The notes under the pieces were generated by a model. It saw only the letters and a program-made list of their open reading frames with translations. It ran no database searches and was not told the DNA's origin. Source: Macrostomum hystrix (lineage: Eukaryota; Platyhelminthes; Macrostomidae). From it: a stretch of DNA of 64,000 bases. The stretch covers positions 841,001 through 905,000 of the forward strand of contig CATNEN010000026.1 in NCBI GenBank assembly GCA_950097015.1. The letters run 5' to 3'. The position numbers and the translations under genes are program-made. Positions 34,519 through 46,212 of the stretch are shown piece by piece. Each line of letters begins with the position of its first letter. Position 1 is the first letter of the stretch.

Positions 34519-37500
34519 ATGCTGACCGAGGTGTCCAAGAATAAGTGCTTTGGCGGCTGGCAGATGGTCTATAGCCATGAAAGGTGAGTCTTTAAATGTC
34601 TGCTTTTCATCAGACATCCTCACACTAAGATATCCTATTAAAGGCAGTGCTAAGCTAGAAAATAGCTAAAAAATAGCTAAGCTAAAAATAGCAACTGACG
34701 TCAACGATTTGCCTTTACCGGAAAGCAAATTCTCAATGAGGCTAGTCACGTGAGTAGAATCACGTGATAGCGAAGGCCGAGCAGGCCCACGCACTAGAAA
34801 GTACGGGGCAGAGAATGTACAATCAAAGTACGCACGTAGCCCGGGTGCGGTCGAGGCAGAGAGGAAACAGATCGCGGCGGGCAGGCTAGTCACCTCAGGT
34901 TCCATCAAGATTCCATAAATCCCAAGTAAAAAATCTCTATTCTCCCCATTCTTAAAGACCCTGTAGATCTGTACATAAAAATCCCATAACTCCCCGCACT
35001 AAAATTGTTTATTAATCCCAAGTAAAACTTCCTGATAATCCCCACACTGAAAGATCCCATAAATCCCAAGTGAAACTTCCCGATAATCCCCACACTGAAA
35101 GATCCCAGTAAAATTTCCTGATAATCCCAACACTAAAAGATCCCATAAATCCCAAGTAAAATTTCCCGATAATCCCCACACTGAAAGATCCCATAAATCC
35201 CAAGTAAAATTTCCCGATAATCCCCACACTGAAAGATCCCATAAATCCCAAGTAAAATTTCCTGATAATCCCCACACTAAAAGATCCCATAAATCCCAAG
35301 TAAAATTTCCTGATAATCCCAACACTAAAAGATCCCATAAATCCCAAGTAAAATTTCCTGATAATCCCAACACTAAAAGATCCCATAAATCCCAAGTAAA
35401 ATTTCCTGATAATCCCAACACTAAAAGATCCCATAAATCCCAAGTAAAATTTCCTGATAATCCCAACACTAAAAGATCCCATAAATCCCAAGTAAAATTT
35501 CCCGATAATCCCCACACTGAAAGATCCCATAAATCCCAAGTAAAATTTCCCGATAATCCCCACACTGAAAGATCCCATAAATCCCAAGTAAAATTTCCTG
35601 ATAATCCCCACACTGAAAGATCCCATAAATCCCAAGTAAAATTTCCTGATAATCCCAACACTAAAAGATCCCATAAATCCCAAGTAAAATTTCCTGATAA
35701 TCCCAACACTAAAAGATCCCATAAATCCCAAGTGAAACTTCCTGATAATCCTCACACTAAAAGATCCCATAAATCCCAAGTAAAATTTCCTGATAATCCC
35801 AACACTAAAAGATCCCATAAATCCCAAGTGAAACTTCCCGATAATCCCCATACTAAAACATCCCATAAATCCCTAATAAAATTTCCTGATAATCCCCACA
35901 CTGATAGATCCCATTTATCCGCCCGCATCCAGCGCCGAGCTGGGCTGCAAGATGCGCTTCGCTGTCTACCTGCCGCCCCAGTGCGAGTCGGGTTCCAGGC
36001 CCGCCCTGTTCTTCCTATCCGGCTTGACCTGCACGGAGCAGAACTTCATTACAAAGGCCGGCGCTCAGCAATACGCTGCCAAGCACGGCCTGGTTGTGGT
36101 GGCGCCGGACACCAGCCCGCGCGGCGTCGGGGTGCCCGGAGAGGACGACAGCTACGACTTGGGCACCGGTGCTGGCTTCTACATCGATGCCACTAAGGAG
36201 CCTTGGGCCAAGAACTACCGCATGCACTCTTACATCACCAGGTGAGACACATTCCCAGCTTCCCTACTGTATTATCATCTTCCCATCTGCATTCCAAACT
36301 TCCATAACATTCCCAACTTCCAAAACACATTCTCACCTTCCATAACACATTCCCGCCTTCCATAACACATTCCCGCCTTCCATAACACATTCCCGCCTTC
36401 CATAACACATTCCCGCCTTCCATAACACGTTTCCGCCTTCCATAACACATTCCCGCCTTCCATAACACATTCTTACCTTCCATAACACATTCTCACCTTC
36501 CATAACACATTCCCGCCTTCCATAACACATTCTCACCTTCCATAACACGTTCCCGCCTTCCATAACACATTCCCGCCTTCCATAACACATTCTTACCTTC
36601 CATAACACATTCTCACCTTCGATAAAACATTCCCACCTTCCAAAACACATTCTCACCTTCCATAACACATTCCCGCCTTCCATAACACATTCCCGCCTTC
36701 CATAACACATTCTCACCTTCGATAAAACATTCCCACCTTCCAAAACACATTCCCAACTTCCATATCACATCCCCAGCTTCCATATCACATTCCCAGCTTC
36801 CATAACACATTCCCAACTTCCATTACACATTCCCAGCTTCCATATCACATTTCCAGCTTTCATGTCACATTCCCAGCTTCCATAAAACATTCCCAAACTT
36901 CCATAACACATTATCACCTTGCATAAAACATTCCCACCTTCCATAACACATTCCCAACTTCAATAACACATTCTCACCTTCCATAACAGATTCCCGCCTT
37001 CCATAACACATTCCCGCCTTCCATAACACATTCTCACCTTCCATAACACATTCCCGCCTTCCATAACACATTCTCACCTTCCCATCTGCGTTTCAACATT
37101 CCCATCTGTATTCCAGCTGTCCATACTGAATTTCCACATTCCCAACCGCATCCCACTGCACAGCGGATCCTTCACCTAAATTCCAGGGAGCTGCTGCAGC
37201 TGGTGCTGAAGAATCTGCCAGTCCGGGCGGACGCAGTTGGCATCACGGGTCACAGCATGGGCGGCCACGGAGCTCTGATCTGCGCGTTGCGCAATCCCGG
37301 CCTCTTCAAATCCGTGTCGGCCTTCTCGCCAATCTGCAATCCGTCCGACTGCCCGTGGGGCTTGAAGGCGTTCGGCGCCTACTTTGGCGGCGAGTCAGCC
37401 AGCGCCGACTGGGCGGCTCACGACGCCAGCAAACTGGCAGCCGACTACGCTGGGCCAGAGCTGCAGCTGCTCATCGACCAGGGCGAGGCCGACGAGTTTC

Positions 37501-37664
37501 TTGGCAAAGGCCAGCTGTTGCCGGAGCGTCTGGTTGAAGCATGCGCCAAGAATAGCCACCTGAAGGTGAATCTGCGAATGCAGAAGGACTACGATCACTC
37601 TTATTATTTCATTGCCAGCTTCATTGGCGACCACTTCGAGCATCACGCCAAGCTGCTGCTGTGA
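34519..37664 (+). CDS. ESD: S-formylglutathione hydrolase (esterase D), complete, three exons
   Basis: Exons are 34519-34583, 35933-36241 and 37187-37664; all junctions are GT-AG and both introns are in phase 2, giving 283 residues (the human protein has 282). The enzyme hydrolyses S-formylglutathione to glutathione and formate in the cytosol, the second step of glutathione-dependent formaldehyde detoxification. It has the alpha/beta-hydrolase triad: Ser148 in [10 protein letters not shown], Asp227 in IDQGEADEF and His262 in DYDHSYYF. Family signatures [28 protein letters not shown] and [11 protein letters not shown] are present. The start is the only ATG before KNKCFGGW, as in relatives. Both introns are almost wholly minisatellite (48-bp and 20-bp units). 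A poly-A signal AATAAA lies at 37944-37949 after a 22-bp array. I see no sign of damage. Confidence 0.97.
34584..34911. other. Unique 5' part of esterase D intron 1
   Basis: No feature recognised beyond short direct repeats of AAATAGCTAA near 34655-34690. Confidence 0.5.
34912..35915. repeat. 48-bp minisatellite in esterase D intron 1, about 20 copies
   Basis: Each unit joins GATCCCATAAATCCCAAGT with aaaatttcc(t/c)gataatccc(c/a)acact(a/g)aaa. One unit near 35101 is shortened. The array reaches to about 12 bases before the exon 2 acceptor AG. Confidence 0.97.
36250..37135. repeat. 20-bp minisatellite in esterase D intron 2, about 43 copies
   Basis: Unit CATAACACATTCCCGCCTTC with variants cagctt, tcacctt and caactt. 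It starts about 8 bases after the exon 2 donor and ends about 50 bases before the exon 3 acceptor. Confidence 0.97.
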
Positions 37665-37673
37665 TCTGACGGC

Positions 37674-37885
37674 TTCACTGACTCTCCGATCATTAGTGCC
37701 TGACTCTCCGATCATTAGTGTCTGACTCTCCGATCATTAGTGTCTGACTCTCCGATCATTAGTGCCTGACTCTCCGATCATTAGTGCCTGACTCTCCGAT
37801 CATTAGTGTCTGACTCTCCGATCATTAGTGTCTGACTCTCCGATCATTAGTGTCTGACTCTTAGATCGTTAGTGTCTGACTCTCC
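37674..37885. repeat. 22-bp minisatellite in the esterase D 3' region, about 9 copies
   Basis: Unit CTGACTCTCCGATCATTAGTG plus one base, very uniform. It begins about 10 bases after the stop codon and lies before the AATAAA, so it should be part of the 3' UTR. Confidence 0.95.
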
Positions 37886-37943
37886 TATTTCGAAGTCACC
37901 TGACGTTCTCATTCAATGTTAGCCTGTATGGTTTCACTACATT

Positions 37944-37949
37944 AATAAA
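37944..37949 (+). terminator. Poly-A signal (AATAAA) of esterase D
   Basis: Canonical hexamer about 280 bases after the stop codon. A second one follows near 38016. Confidence 0.6.
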
Positions 37950-38219
37950 ATTTTCTTAGTTTTTTTTCTTTTTTAACGCAGCCCATTGCACATTTTCGTC
38001 AGCCTACCGTTTTGATAATAAAAACTCATAGTACGAGTGTAATCATTATATAAAATCCGGTGTTAGTTTATTAGCCTTTAAGTCAGTTTCCAGTGTTATC
38101 GCTTATCTTTTGATCTTTTTTTGACACCAAATATAATCGTGTGAGGACGCCTAAAACATTTATTCTGCCATCTAAGACTTTTCGTATTTAAAAAGTAAAA
38201 AATTTTATTTCTCGAGGGG

Positions 38220-38430
38220 GGACAGTGGAGAGTTTGAGCAAGGGAGAATGATAAAACAGGGAGAGATGATAAGGGAGAGTGATAAGGGAGAGTTATAAAC
38301 GGAGAGATGATAAGGGAGAGTTATAAAACAGGGAGAGATGATAAGGGAGAGTGATAAAACAGGGAGAGATGATAAGGGAGAGTTATAAACAGGGAGAGAT
38401 GATAAGGGAGAGTGATAAATAGGGAGAGAT
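38220..38430. repeat. Purine-rich minisatellite (GATAAGGGAGAG units)
   Basis: Imperfect units of 15 to 31 bp combining gataagggagag, ttataaa(ca) and gggagagat. Confidence 0.9.
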
Positions 38431-38595
38431 GTGACCGGGTTTAGATGAGAAGGTGAAGATATGCGTTAGTAATAATAATTGCAGGAGGGCTGCGGGCAAT
38501 GGCACATCATTTGGTGACACTAGACCCGCAGCCAGTGAGGAGGCAATTCTGCCCATTCCGCTGACTCCTGAGCACACAAGCATATGCTCACACAG

Positions 38596-38713
38596 GTGTG
38601 TACATCCGCCCTGACTTTCTCATCGTCAGGCAGTGTACACTCTCACTGTGCCCTGGAGGTTGTCCCTCAAGGGCGTATATTGCACGACAAGCCCCCAAGC
38701 CTTCTCTCCGCGG
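38596..38713 (-). mobile_element. SINE family A body (minus strand)
   Basis: On the minus strand it reads GAGAAGGCTTGGGGGCTTGT, then TTGAGGGACAACCTCC, then GTGTACACTGCCTGACGATG, the same order as the plus-strand copy at 8148-8400. Its tRNA-like head is missing. Confidence 0.75.
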
Positions 38714-39597
38714 CTTACTATTTTCGGCTTTGACAGCTCAAAGATAAGCTTTCACAACTGAGGTTTGTTCAGGCATTAGGGCTGTACAGTACAACTTGTT
38801 TCAGGGTCTGGGATGAGTTTTCTACCTGAGTAGGTCTCCAGCTATCGATTAGCATATGCACACGGCATCTTGACTAGAATGAATTCGATAGTCCGCAGGC
38901 TTACAGGTAGGGAAAATGTACTTTTATACAATAGATCTCCGTGTAGACACGGGGGGATTGCTTTTCCTGCTAGTTTAGAATCTGGTCGACACTTCAACAA
39001 TGAAGTCATTTCCGTGTCTGCAATTCTCTCAATGGATTGTGCTGGTTCAATTTTCAATTCACTTCCATGCTATAACAGCCATAGTTAGGCTTACTAAACA
39101 TGAACATAGAGTTCATTTTTCACCTCTCATTTCCGATTCTGGATTTAGCTCGTAGAAGTCTTTTTTTGTTACAGATGCGAAAACCGGTTCTTTGCTTTGG
39201 ACTTCTGACTGAGAAGAGGTCCTGAGTTCGATCACTAAACTGAAAAAACTTTCAAAAAAATCAAAAGTTTACAATAATCTCCCAGGATAAAGCTATGTGT
39301 AGAATACGCTCATAATGATAAATTTATTAATTCCTGTCTTACGAACTACACAGCAAAAGTTTGTTCTGCAGTGTGCTTTGTGCGTTATGAGTAAAGTATG
39401 AGTAAAGTACATTTGAGCCAGCTCAGCTTATACGAGTTGATGGGGACGAGCAATATATATGACGGGGATTATTTATAGATTGGTTCGAACAATATTTATG
39501 CTTTAATAGAGTTTGTTAAGGCAAAGCAGGTGTTTCACTTCTCGCAAAAACGAAACATTTTTTCCAAAACTAAAAACAACTCTAACACAGACTTCAG
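38714..39597. other. Unique intergenic DNA with a tRNA-like SINE head
   Basis: Near 39185-39240 GGACTTCTGACTGAGAAGAG is followed by TGAGTTCGATCA, resembling the anticodon arm and B-box of a tRNA-derived SINE. No body could be matched. The rest shows nothing. Confidence 0.4.
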
Positions 39598-40350
39598 TAT
39601 CCCACCCAATAAAATCCTTATCTTACCTGATAGGATCCTTATCCCACCTGATAGAATCCTTATCCCACCTGATAGAATCCTTATCCCACCTGATAGAATC
39701 CTTATCTTACCTGATAGGATCCTTATCCCACCTGATAGAATCCTTATCCCACCTGATAGAATCCTTATCTTACCTGATAGAATCCTTATCTTACCTGATA
39801 GGATCCTTATCCCACCTGATAGAATCCTTATCCCACCTGATAGAATCCTTATCCCACCTGATAGAATCCTTATCCCACCTGATAGAATCCTTATCCCACC
39901 TGATAGAATCCTTATCTTACCTGATAGAATCCTTATCTTACCTGATAGGATCCTTATCCCACCTGATAGAATCCTTATCCCACCTGACAGAATCCTTATC
40001 CCACCTGACAGAATCCTTATCCCACCTGATAGAATCCTTATCCCACCCAATAGAATCCTTATCTTACCTGATAGAATCCTTATCCCACCTGATAGAATCC
40101 TTATCCCACCTGACAGAATCCTTATCCCACCTGACAGAATCCTTATCCCACCTGATAGAATCCTTATCCCACCTGACAGAACCCTTATCCCACCTGACAG
40201 AATCCTTATCCCACCTGACAAAATCCTTATCCCACCCAAAAGAATCCTTATCTTACCTGATAGAATCCTTATCCCACCTGATAGAATCCTTATCCCACCT
40301 GACAGAATCCTTATCCCACCTGACAGAATCCTTATCCCACTTAATAGATC
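39598..40350. repeat. 21-bp minisatellite, about 35 copies
   Basis: Unit GATAGAATCCTTATCCCACCT with variants cttac, gacag and caata. On the minus strand many units read ATCAGGTAAGATAAGG or ATCAGGTGGGATAAGG. Confidence 0.97.
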
Positions 40351-40792
40351 ATCCTTAATCACACAAAATTGAACCTTATCCCCACCCACTTTTTTTATTC
40401 GCTATTAATTTTAAGTCTTATCAAAATTAGGATCAGTGTAGGAAATTGTTGAACATCACAGGCACGTAGGCATATGGGATGGAGGAAATATATGAAAATA
40501 TAATAAAAACTAATTTTCTGTAAAGTTAAATACGTTTATATTCATTGAGTTTGCATAACTCGAGTAAAAAAAAACAGATTTTAGCTTTTATGCCACTTTT
40601 ATCAGTAAATGAAGAAAAAATATAGTTTTTGTGCAAGAATGGCGATGGAATTTTTTCGCTTTTTAACTATAGCTATCAAATAGGAAAATATACTGCTCTA
40701 TTTATGGTTAAACTCTGATAATAGCTCCTAATACCGCAGTTATAAAATAATTTTCTTGATTTTTTAAACTGACGAATCGTCGCGCATCAAGG
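40351..40792. other. Intergenic DNA downstream of the Ig gene
   Basis: AT-rich, no feature recognised. Confidence 0.45.
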
Positions 40793-43700
40793 TCAAGGCC
40801 GCCAAGGCCTGCTGTGATTGGCTGAGCCGCTGCCGACGCTGTGTACACTGCCTGGAGCCGTGTGAACACCGTTGCGTTGGCCCAGGCCTCTGTGATAGAT
40901 GACCCACTCGGTTTTGGCGCTACCATTCGAACCAGCGCCGACGGCTGCGACGATTCGAGAGCTAAAAAGATGTGGTTTAGCGCGTGTACTTTTATCAATT
41001 TTTAGGTAAATTATCCTATCAGAGAGCTCGGCGTGAAACTATCGAACCTGTCAGTGGCGTCGGAGCCTTGCACAATGAGCAGTCCAGAGCAGGTCGCGAT
41101 GCCCGAATCATTCTCCGCTGTTACGCTGTAGCGACCAGCCTCCGCAGTGGAGACGCGGTGAATCAACAGTCGATGGACCTGGCCGCGCCGGCCCAGCTCG
41201 AATCGTCTGTCGCCGGCTCTGATTGGCTCGCCACGGAAGCTCCAGGTAATCTGTGTGGTATTTTTATTTCATTGGTTGTGTAATTATGGCCTAAGCTCTG
41301 GTTTATCTTATTCGCATACTGAGTTAATCTGATGGCAAGAAAAGTTCGAAAGTGCTTAATTTAGCCTAAATTTAGACCTTGAATCAGGCGAGCCCTGCGT
41401 GGCCTAAAAACTAAATTACTGTGAGCCTAACAATCGGGGCCAATTGATTTTGAATTGAACTCGTTGACCAGTTATTATTTTAGACAATGGCAGTGACCTT
41501 CAATAAGAAATACTCTCATCAATACTCCTAGTACCATCGATCTTAAATCACCCTTCCTCCTCGTGAGCAACAGAAACATGCAAGTCGACCTTGAATCATG
41601 CAAGCCCCGCGTGGCCTTGATCTTGACCTTGAATCACGCAAGCCCTGCGTGGCCTTGATCTTTACCTTGAATCAACGCAAAAAATACTCCTTCCACTTTC
41701 CAGTTGACCTTGGCTTTGAACCATGTGATCTATAAAGCATATAAAGTGCAAATGTCACCAACCTCAGGCTCAGGCCAGGCGCTGATCTCACATTCCAGTG
41801 CCACTCGATTGCCAGGTCGACAGAATTCGTCGCGAAACAGGCGAAGAAACTCCGGCGGCGACTGTCGCCTATTTTTTAGTCTGCGGCTTTCCTCATCGTC
41901 GTTGCCATTTGCGAAGGCGTAGCTCAGTCCGTTGTCGCCATCGATGCTGGCTCGACGGACTCCGGAGACAACCACCGGCTGCGACTGCTGCGGCTGCTTC
42001 GGCTGGCTACTACCGCTGGCCTCAGTAACGCTTACAGCGCAATGGCACTCGGTGGAACCGATGGAATTCCAGGCTTCGACCCGGTATTGTCCGGCGTGTT
42101 CGAGGGTCACAAACTGCATCACCAGCTTGTGCTCATCGCCAGACTCCGAGAGCTGTGAGTCGTCGTGTGAGTACAAAATTATCTATCTGTAAGTGTGTGA
42201 GTACTAATTGGGGTGGGTGCTGATGGGGTTGGTGCTAGTGGGTTGGGTGCTGATGGGGTGGGTGCTGATAGGGTGGGTGCTGATTGGGTGGGCGCTGATG
42301 GGGTGGGCGCTGATGGGGTGGGCGCTGATGGGGTGGTGGGCGCTGATGTGGTGGTGGGCGCTGATGGGGTGGGCGCTGATGGGGTGGGCGCTGATGGGGT
42401 GGGCGCTGATGGGGTGGTGGGCGCTGATGTGGTGGTGGGCGCTGATGGGGTGGGCGCTGATGGGGTGGGCGCTGATGGGGTGGGCGCTGATGGGGTGGTG
42501 GGCGCTGATAGGGTGGTGGGCGCTGATTGGGTGGTGGGCGCTGATGGGGTGGGCGCTGATGGGTTGGGTGCTGATGGGGTGGGTGCTAGTGGGTTGGGTG
42601 CTGATGGGGTGGGTGCTGATAGGGTGGGTGCTGATTGGGTGGGCGCTGATGGGGTGGGCGCTGATGGGGTGGGCGCTGATGGGGTGGTGGGCGCTGATGT
42701 GGTGGTGGGCGCTGATGGGGTGGGCGCTGATGGGGTGGGCGCTGATGGGGTGGGCGCTGATGGGGTGGTGGGCGCTGATAGGGTGGTGGGCGCTGATTGG
42801 GTGGTGGGCGCTGATGGGGTGGGCGCTGATGGGTTGGGTGCTGATGGGGTGGGTGCTAGTGGGTTGGGTGCTGATGGGGTGGGCGCTGATGGGGTGGGTA
42901 TTGATCGATCGATCGATAGAAGATAATCACAGGTGGGAATGCTATAAACAGTCTTCTAGGTTTCAATTAAAGTTACCAAAAAAAGCCGCAGACACTTCTA
43001 CTAAAGTCCACATACAGCTCGCAAAAACTGGAACCACTTAGCGGGCATGATGTTCTATTTGTTAGAGAGTTAAACATTTACTTTTTCCCATTTTTTACCT
43101 CGTAAGATATCTGAAATTTTTCCGATTTTGATTTCTAGATTGCTTGATGTTCGGAAACTATGTTAGTTTTTTTTCAATAGGTACTGCGGCTGTTGCTTAC
43201 CAAAACAAAGTCGCTGCTATGGAGACGCGCAGCGTCTTTGTGCCAGGCCACCTGCGGCCTGGGATAGCCGTGCACGGTGCAAATGAAGGTCACCTTATCG
43301 CCAACCTGCACGTCCAGCTGCTCGCTGAAGTTGCCGGAGAACCTCGGCGCGAAGGGCACCGGGGAGACGCCGGGAGGCGAAGCTCGCCTTGGAACCGGGT
43401 CTGCAATGAGGAGGCGGAATTCGGGAGTCAATGGGTGAATTCTGGAGAAAATGGGTGAATTCTGGAGTCAATGGGTGAATTTTGGAGAAAATGGGTGAAT
43501 TCTGGAGAAAATGGGTGAATTCTGGAGAAAATGGGTGAATTCTGAAGAAAAATTGGTGAATTCTGGAGAAAATGGGTGAATTCTATAATTGAGTAAATAT
43601 ACTCGTAGAATTAAAAATATAGCTGAGTAAACTGTAGTCCTTTGATCCCTAGAGTTTCCTAATTGACCCACCCGGCTTAGCAACCGCAATGTTATTATTC

Positions 43701-46212
43701 TCAGAAGCCTAGCAGTGCATTGTTTTTTTGCTAATTTGTTTTTTTCCAACGCGGAGTGGGGTGGATCGTTAGCGGTCGGGTTGAAAGCACTGCTCAGAGG
43801 CTGGACTGCTCAGGCGAGAGACCAGAATCATGTTAAATAATTAATGGCTAAATCCGCGCACACAGGTTTGGTGTGTTGCCGGGCCGGTCTGGGCCGCAGC
43901 CTGTAACTTCAGCTGCTAGCTGCGAAGTGGGCATTGCGACTGGCTTTGGGTCGAGGGTGGGCCGTAATTAACGAGGGAAGCCTTGCCATGGCAGCTTGGC
44001 CCTCCAGGTGAGGGCAGTAACTGAGGTTAGACAGGGTGAATGAGTGTGGTTTAATGAGTGTGGAAAATTGTGTGAATGAGTCTGGGAGAGTGGGTGAATG
44101 AGTATGGGAGTGTGCAGGTTAATGTGTGTGGAAAATTGTGTGAATGAGTATGGGAGAGTGGGTGAATGAGTGAGGGAGAGTGGGTGAATGAGTGTGGGAG
44201 AGTGGGTGAATGAGTCTGGGAGAGTGGGTTAATGATTGTGGGTGAAAAAGAGAGGAAGAGTGGGTGAAAAAGAGAGGAGTTAAAGAGTGTGGTCTGGGAG
44301 TTTTTAGGTGGGCTGAGCTCAAATCCCATGAACAGCTTTGGCTTACACACTTACTCAGCAAGAGAACACTTGGGTAGGAGTTCCGGCTGATCTATTGTGT
44401 ATTATTTGCCCCAGCACAAAATCAGATAATTCACAGGTTAGGGATGCATTTTCTGGCGATATATGAATGCCTAGAAGCATTTTTCCTCGCTACGAGACTC
44501 GTCTTCGGAAGCGGAAGAATTTTACCCACCTGCGTCAATGGAGACTCGGCAAAGTTAGGGTCCAAGGGACAGAACGATTGGGAAAACTGAAATCGATTAT
44601 TCACTGCTCAAACGGTCGCTTGCGCCTGCCTAACTACCGGCAAATCAATACTATCCATTGCCATTGCTTGATCTCATAAAAATAATCATTGTTTGTTGAA
44701 TCGATAAGTGCATAGGATTGGGGTTGGGGAAGATTTTAGCAGTCATTTGACTAACTTGTTGAACTGGATCGGCATAGTTAGATAGAACTGTAGCTATAGG
44801 CTGACAAGCAGTAAAATAAGACAGAGAAACAGAGAAGGGACAATAGGAGACATTTGGGATAGATACTTTTTAGGAACAGTTGAAACATGTGCCACTAAAA
44901 TATTCAGATATAAACATATTGAAAAACTTGTAGATAAATGTAGGTAAAACTGACTAATTCAGAATGATTAATTTGACAGGTGAAACTGACAGAGACAGGT
45001 AAAGCAGGTATGTAGAGACAGGTGAAACTAGCAGAAAAATGCAGGTGAAAGAGGTGAATAAAATAGGTGAAACAGGCAGATAGTGACAGGTGAAACAGGC
45101 AGATTTTGACGGGTTAAATAGGCAGATAGTGACAGGTGAAACAGGCATATAGTGACAGGTGAAACAGGCAGATAGTGACAGGTGAAACAGGCAGATTTTG
45201 ACGGGTGAAATAGGCATACAGTGACAGGTGAAACAGGCAGATTGTGACAGGTGAAACAGGCCGATTATGACAGGTGAAACAGGCAGATTGTGACAGGTGA
45301 AACAGGCAGATTGTGACAGGTGAAACAGGCAGATTGTGACAGGTGAAACAGGCCGATTATGACAGGTGAAACAGGCAGATTGTGACAGGTGAAACAGGCA
45401 GATTGTGACAGGTGAAACAGGCAGATTGTGACAGGTGAAACAGGCAAATAGTGACAGGTGAAACAGGCAAATAGTGACAGGTGAAACAGACAGATAGTGA
45501 CAGGTAAAACAGGCAGATTGTGACAGGTAAAACAGGCAGATTGTGACAGGTGAAACAGACATACAGTGACAGGTGAAACAGGTTTAAGGTGACAGGTAAA
45601 ACAGGCAGATTGTGACAGGTGAAACATGCAGATTGTGACAGGTAAAACAGGCATACAGTTACAGGTGAAACAGACATACAGTGACAGGTGAAACAGGTTT
45701 AAGGTGACAGGTAAAACAGGCAGACAGTGACAGGTGAAACAGGCATACAGTGACATGTGAAACAGGTTTAAGGTGACAGGTAAAACAGGCATACAGTGAC
45801 AGGTCAAACAGACATACAGTGACAGGTGAAACAGGTTTAAGGTGACAGGTAAAACAGGCATACAGTGACATGTGAAACAGGCATACAGTGACAGGTGAAA
45901 CAGGCACAAAGAACTCACATTCGCTAGCTACGCGCACGTGGCAGTTCGATTCGACTCGACCCTCGCAGTTCTCTGCCACCACTGAATAGACGCCGGCGTC
46001 GGCGCGTTGAACATTTGGCAGGTCCAGCCAGAATTCACCCCGCTCCGGATCCTCGCCGGTGCCTAATTTCATTCGCCGACTGTCCAGAGGCAGGCCGTTG
46101 AACATCCAGGTGACGCTGGGAGGCGGTCGGCCAGTAATGCGACAGCTGAGCCTCAGTCGGGCGCCCTCCGTCACGAGCTCCTCGTCCATCGGCGGTTTTG
46201 TAAATGTGGATT
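40793..46212 (-). CDS. Multi-Ig cytoskeletal protein (titin/obscurin type), 3' exons
   Basis: In gene order the exons are 46212-45919, 43400-43201, 42152-41763, 41250-41048 and 40961-40793. Phases (1, 0, 0, 2) agree at every junction. They encode three I-set Ig domains: domain 1 (FTKPPMDEELVTEGARLRLS to GVYSVVAENCEG), domain 2 split over exons 2-3 (PRFSGNFSEQLDVQVGDKV to GQYRVEAWNSIG) and domain 3 split over exons 3-4 (PPEFLRLFRDEF to GRYSVTAENDSG). Each keeps the B-strand Cys and the Trp, but lacks the F-strand Cys (YSV, YRV, YSV), as in intracellular muscle Ig domains. The last exon has a stop at 40793-40795; it has no recognised domain and another frame there is also open. The first exon needs one base from an upstream exon that I could not find between 46213 and 49453. 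Titin, obscurin/UNC-89 and related scaffolds are the best comparison. Confidence 0.72.
41048..41250 (-). CDS. Ig gene, exon with second half of Ig domain 3
   Basis: Acceptor CCACACAG^ATT and a donor chosen at GACAG^GTTCGA. It reads ITWSFRGEPIRAGDRRF through RVSTAEAGRYSVTAENDSG. The donor is weak and the junction to the last exon is tentative. Confidence 0.75.
41385..41690. repeat. Imperfect tandem repeat in an Ig-gene intron
   Basis: Three to four diverged copies of a segment containing CTTGAATCA.GCAAGCCC.GCGTGGCCT. Confidence 0.7.
41763..42152 (-). CDS. Ig gene, exon with end of Ig 2, linker and start of Ig 3
   Basis: Acceptor CGACTCACAG^CTC and donor CCTGAG^GTTGGT (weak, but the only one giving the conserved WPEPE-ITW join). 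The linker is Gln/Pro/Ser-rich with RRASIDGDNG, a possible basophilic kinase site. Confidence 0.75.
42213..42905. repeat. 15-bp G-rich minisatellite in an Ig-gene intron
   Basis: Unit GCTGATGGGGTGGGC with 18-bp variants (insert gtg). A block of about 345 bp (42213-42570) is repeated almost exactly at 42570-42890. It begins about 60 bases from the Ig exon acceptor. The plus strand is G-rich; the gene's transcript would be C-rich here. Confidence 0.97.
42906..43200. other. Unique part of Ig-gene intron
   Basis: Nothing recognised. Confidence 0.4.
43201..43400 (-). CDS. Ig gene, exon with first half of Ig domain 2
   Basis: Acceptor CTCATTGCAG^AC and donor TTTTG^GTAAGC. It encodes a Pro-rich linker (PVPRRASPPGVSPVP) and strands A to C of an Ig domain (VGDKVTFICTVHGYPRPQVA). 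It ends in phase 0. Confidence 0.8.
43430..43590. repeat. 20-bp minisatellite (AATGGGTGAATTCTGGAGAA), about 8 copies
   Basis: Lies in the Ig-gene intron, ending about 30 bases from the acceptor of exon 43201-43400. Confidence 0.95.
43591..44035. other. Unique intron DNA of the Ig gene
   Basis: A GC-rich patch at 43860-44020 has no recognised exon. Confidence 0.4.
44036..44285. repeat. 22-23-bp minisatellite (GAATGAGTGTGGGAGAGTGG)
   Basis: About ten diverging copies in the same Ig-gene intron. Confidence 0.92.
44286..44970. other. Unique intron DNA of the Ig gene
   Basis: I see no feature here. Confidence 0.45.
44975..45905. repeat. 23-bp minisatellite, about 40 copies, in an Ig-gene intron
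   Basis: Unit GACAGGTGAAACAGGCAGAT plus ttg, with variants (gttta agg, atacagt, aaatagt). It runs to within about 14 bases of the donor of the Ig 1 exon. Confidence 0.97.
45919..46212 (-). CDS. Ig gene, exon with complete Ig domain 1
   Basis: Acceptor AAATCTTAG^AA and donor GCGAAT^GTGAGT, both in phase 1, so one whole Ig domain sits on one phase-1 symmetric exon, typical of Ig-repeat proteins. Key residues: LSCRITGRPPPSVTWMFNG and DAGVYSVVAEN. Confidence 0.82.

Noticed and set aside
40708-40961. Alternative frame of the last Ig-gene exon (LESSQPSALVRMVAPKPSG)
   Set aside because: It is open for longer than the frame I chose but needs a phase-1 donor in the preceding exon. The phase-2 donor GACAG^GTTCGA gives a continuous frame to a stop. 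Evidence between the two is weak.
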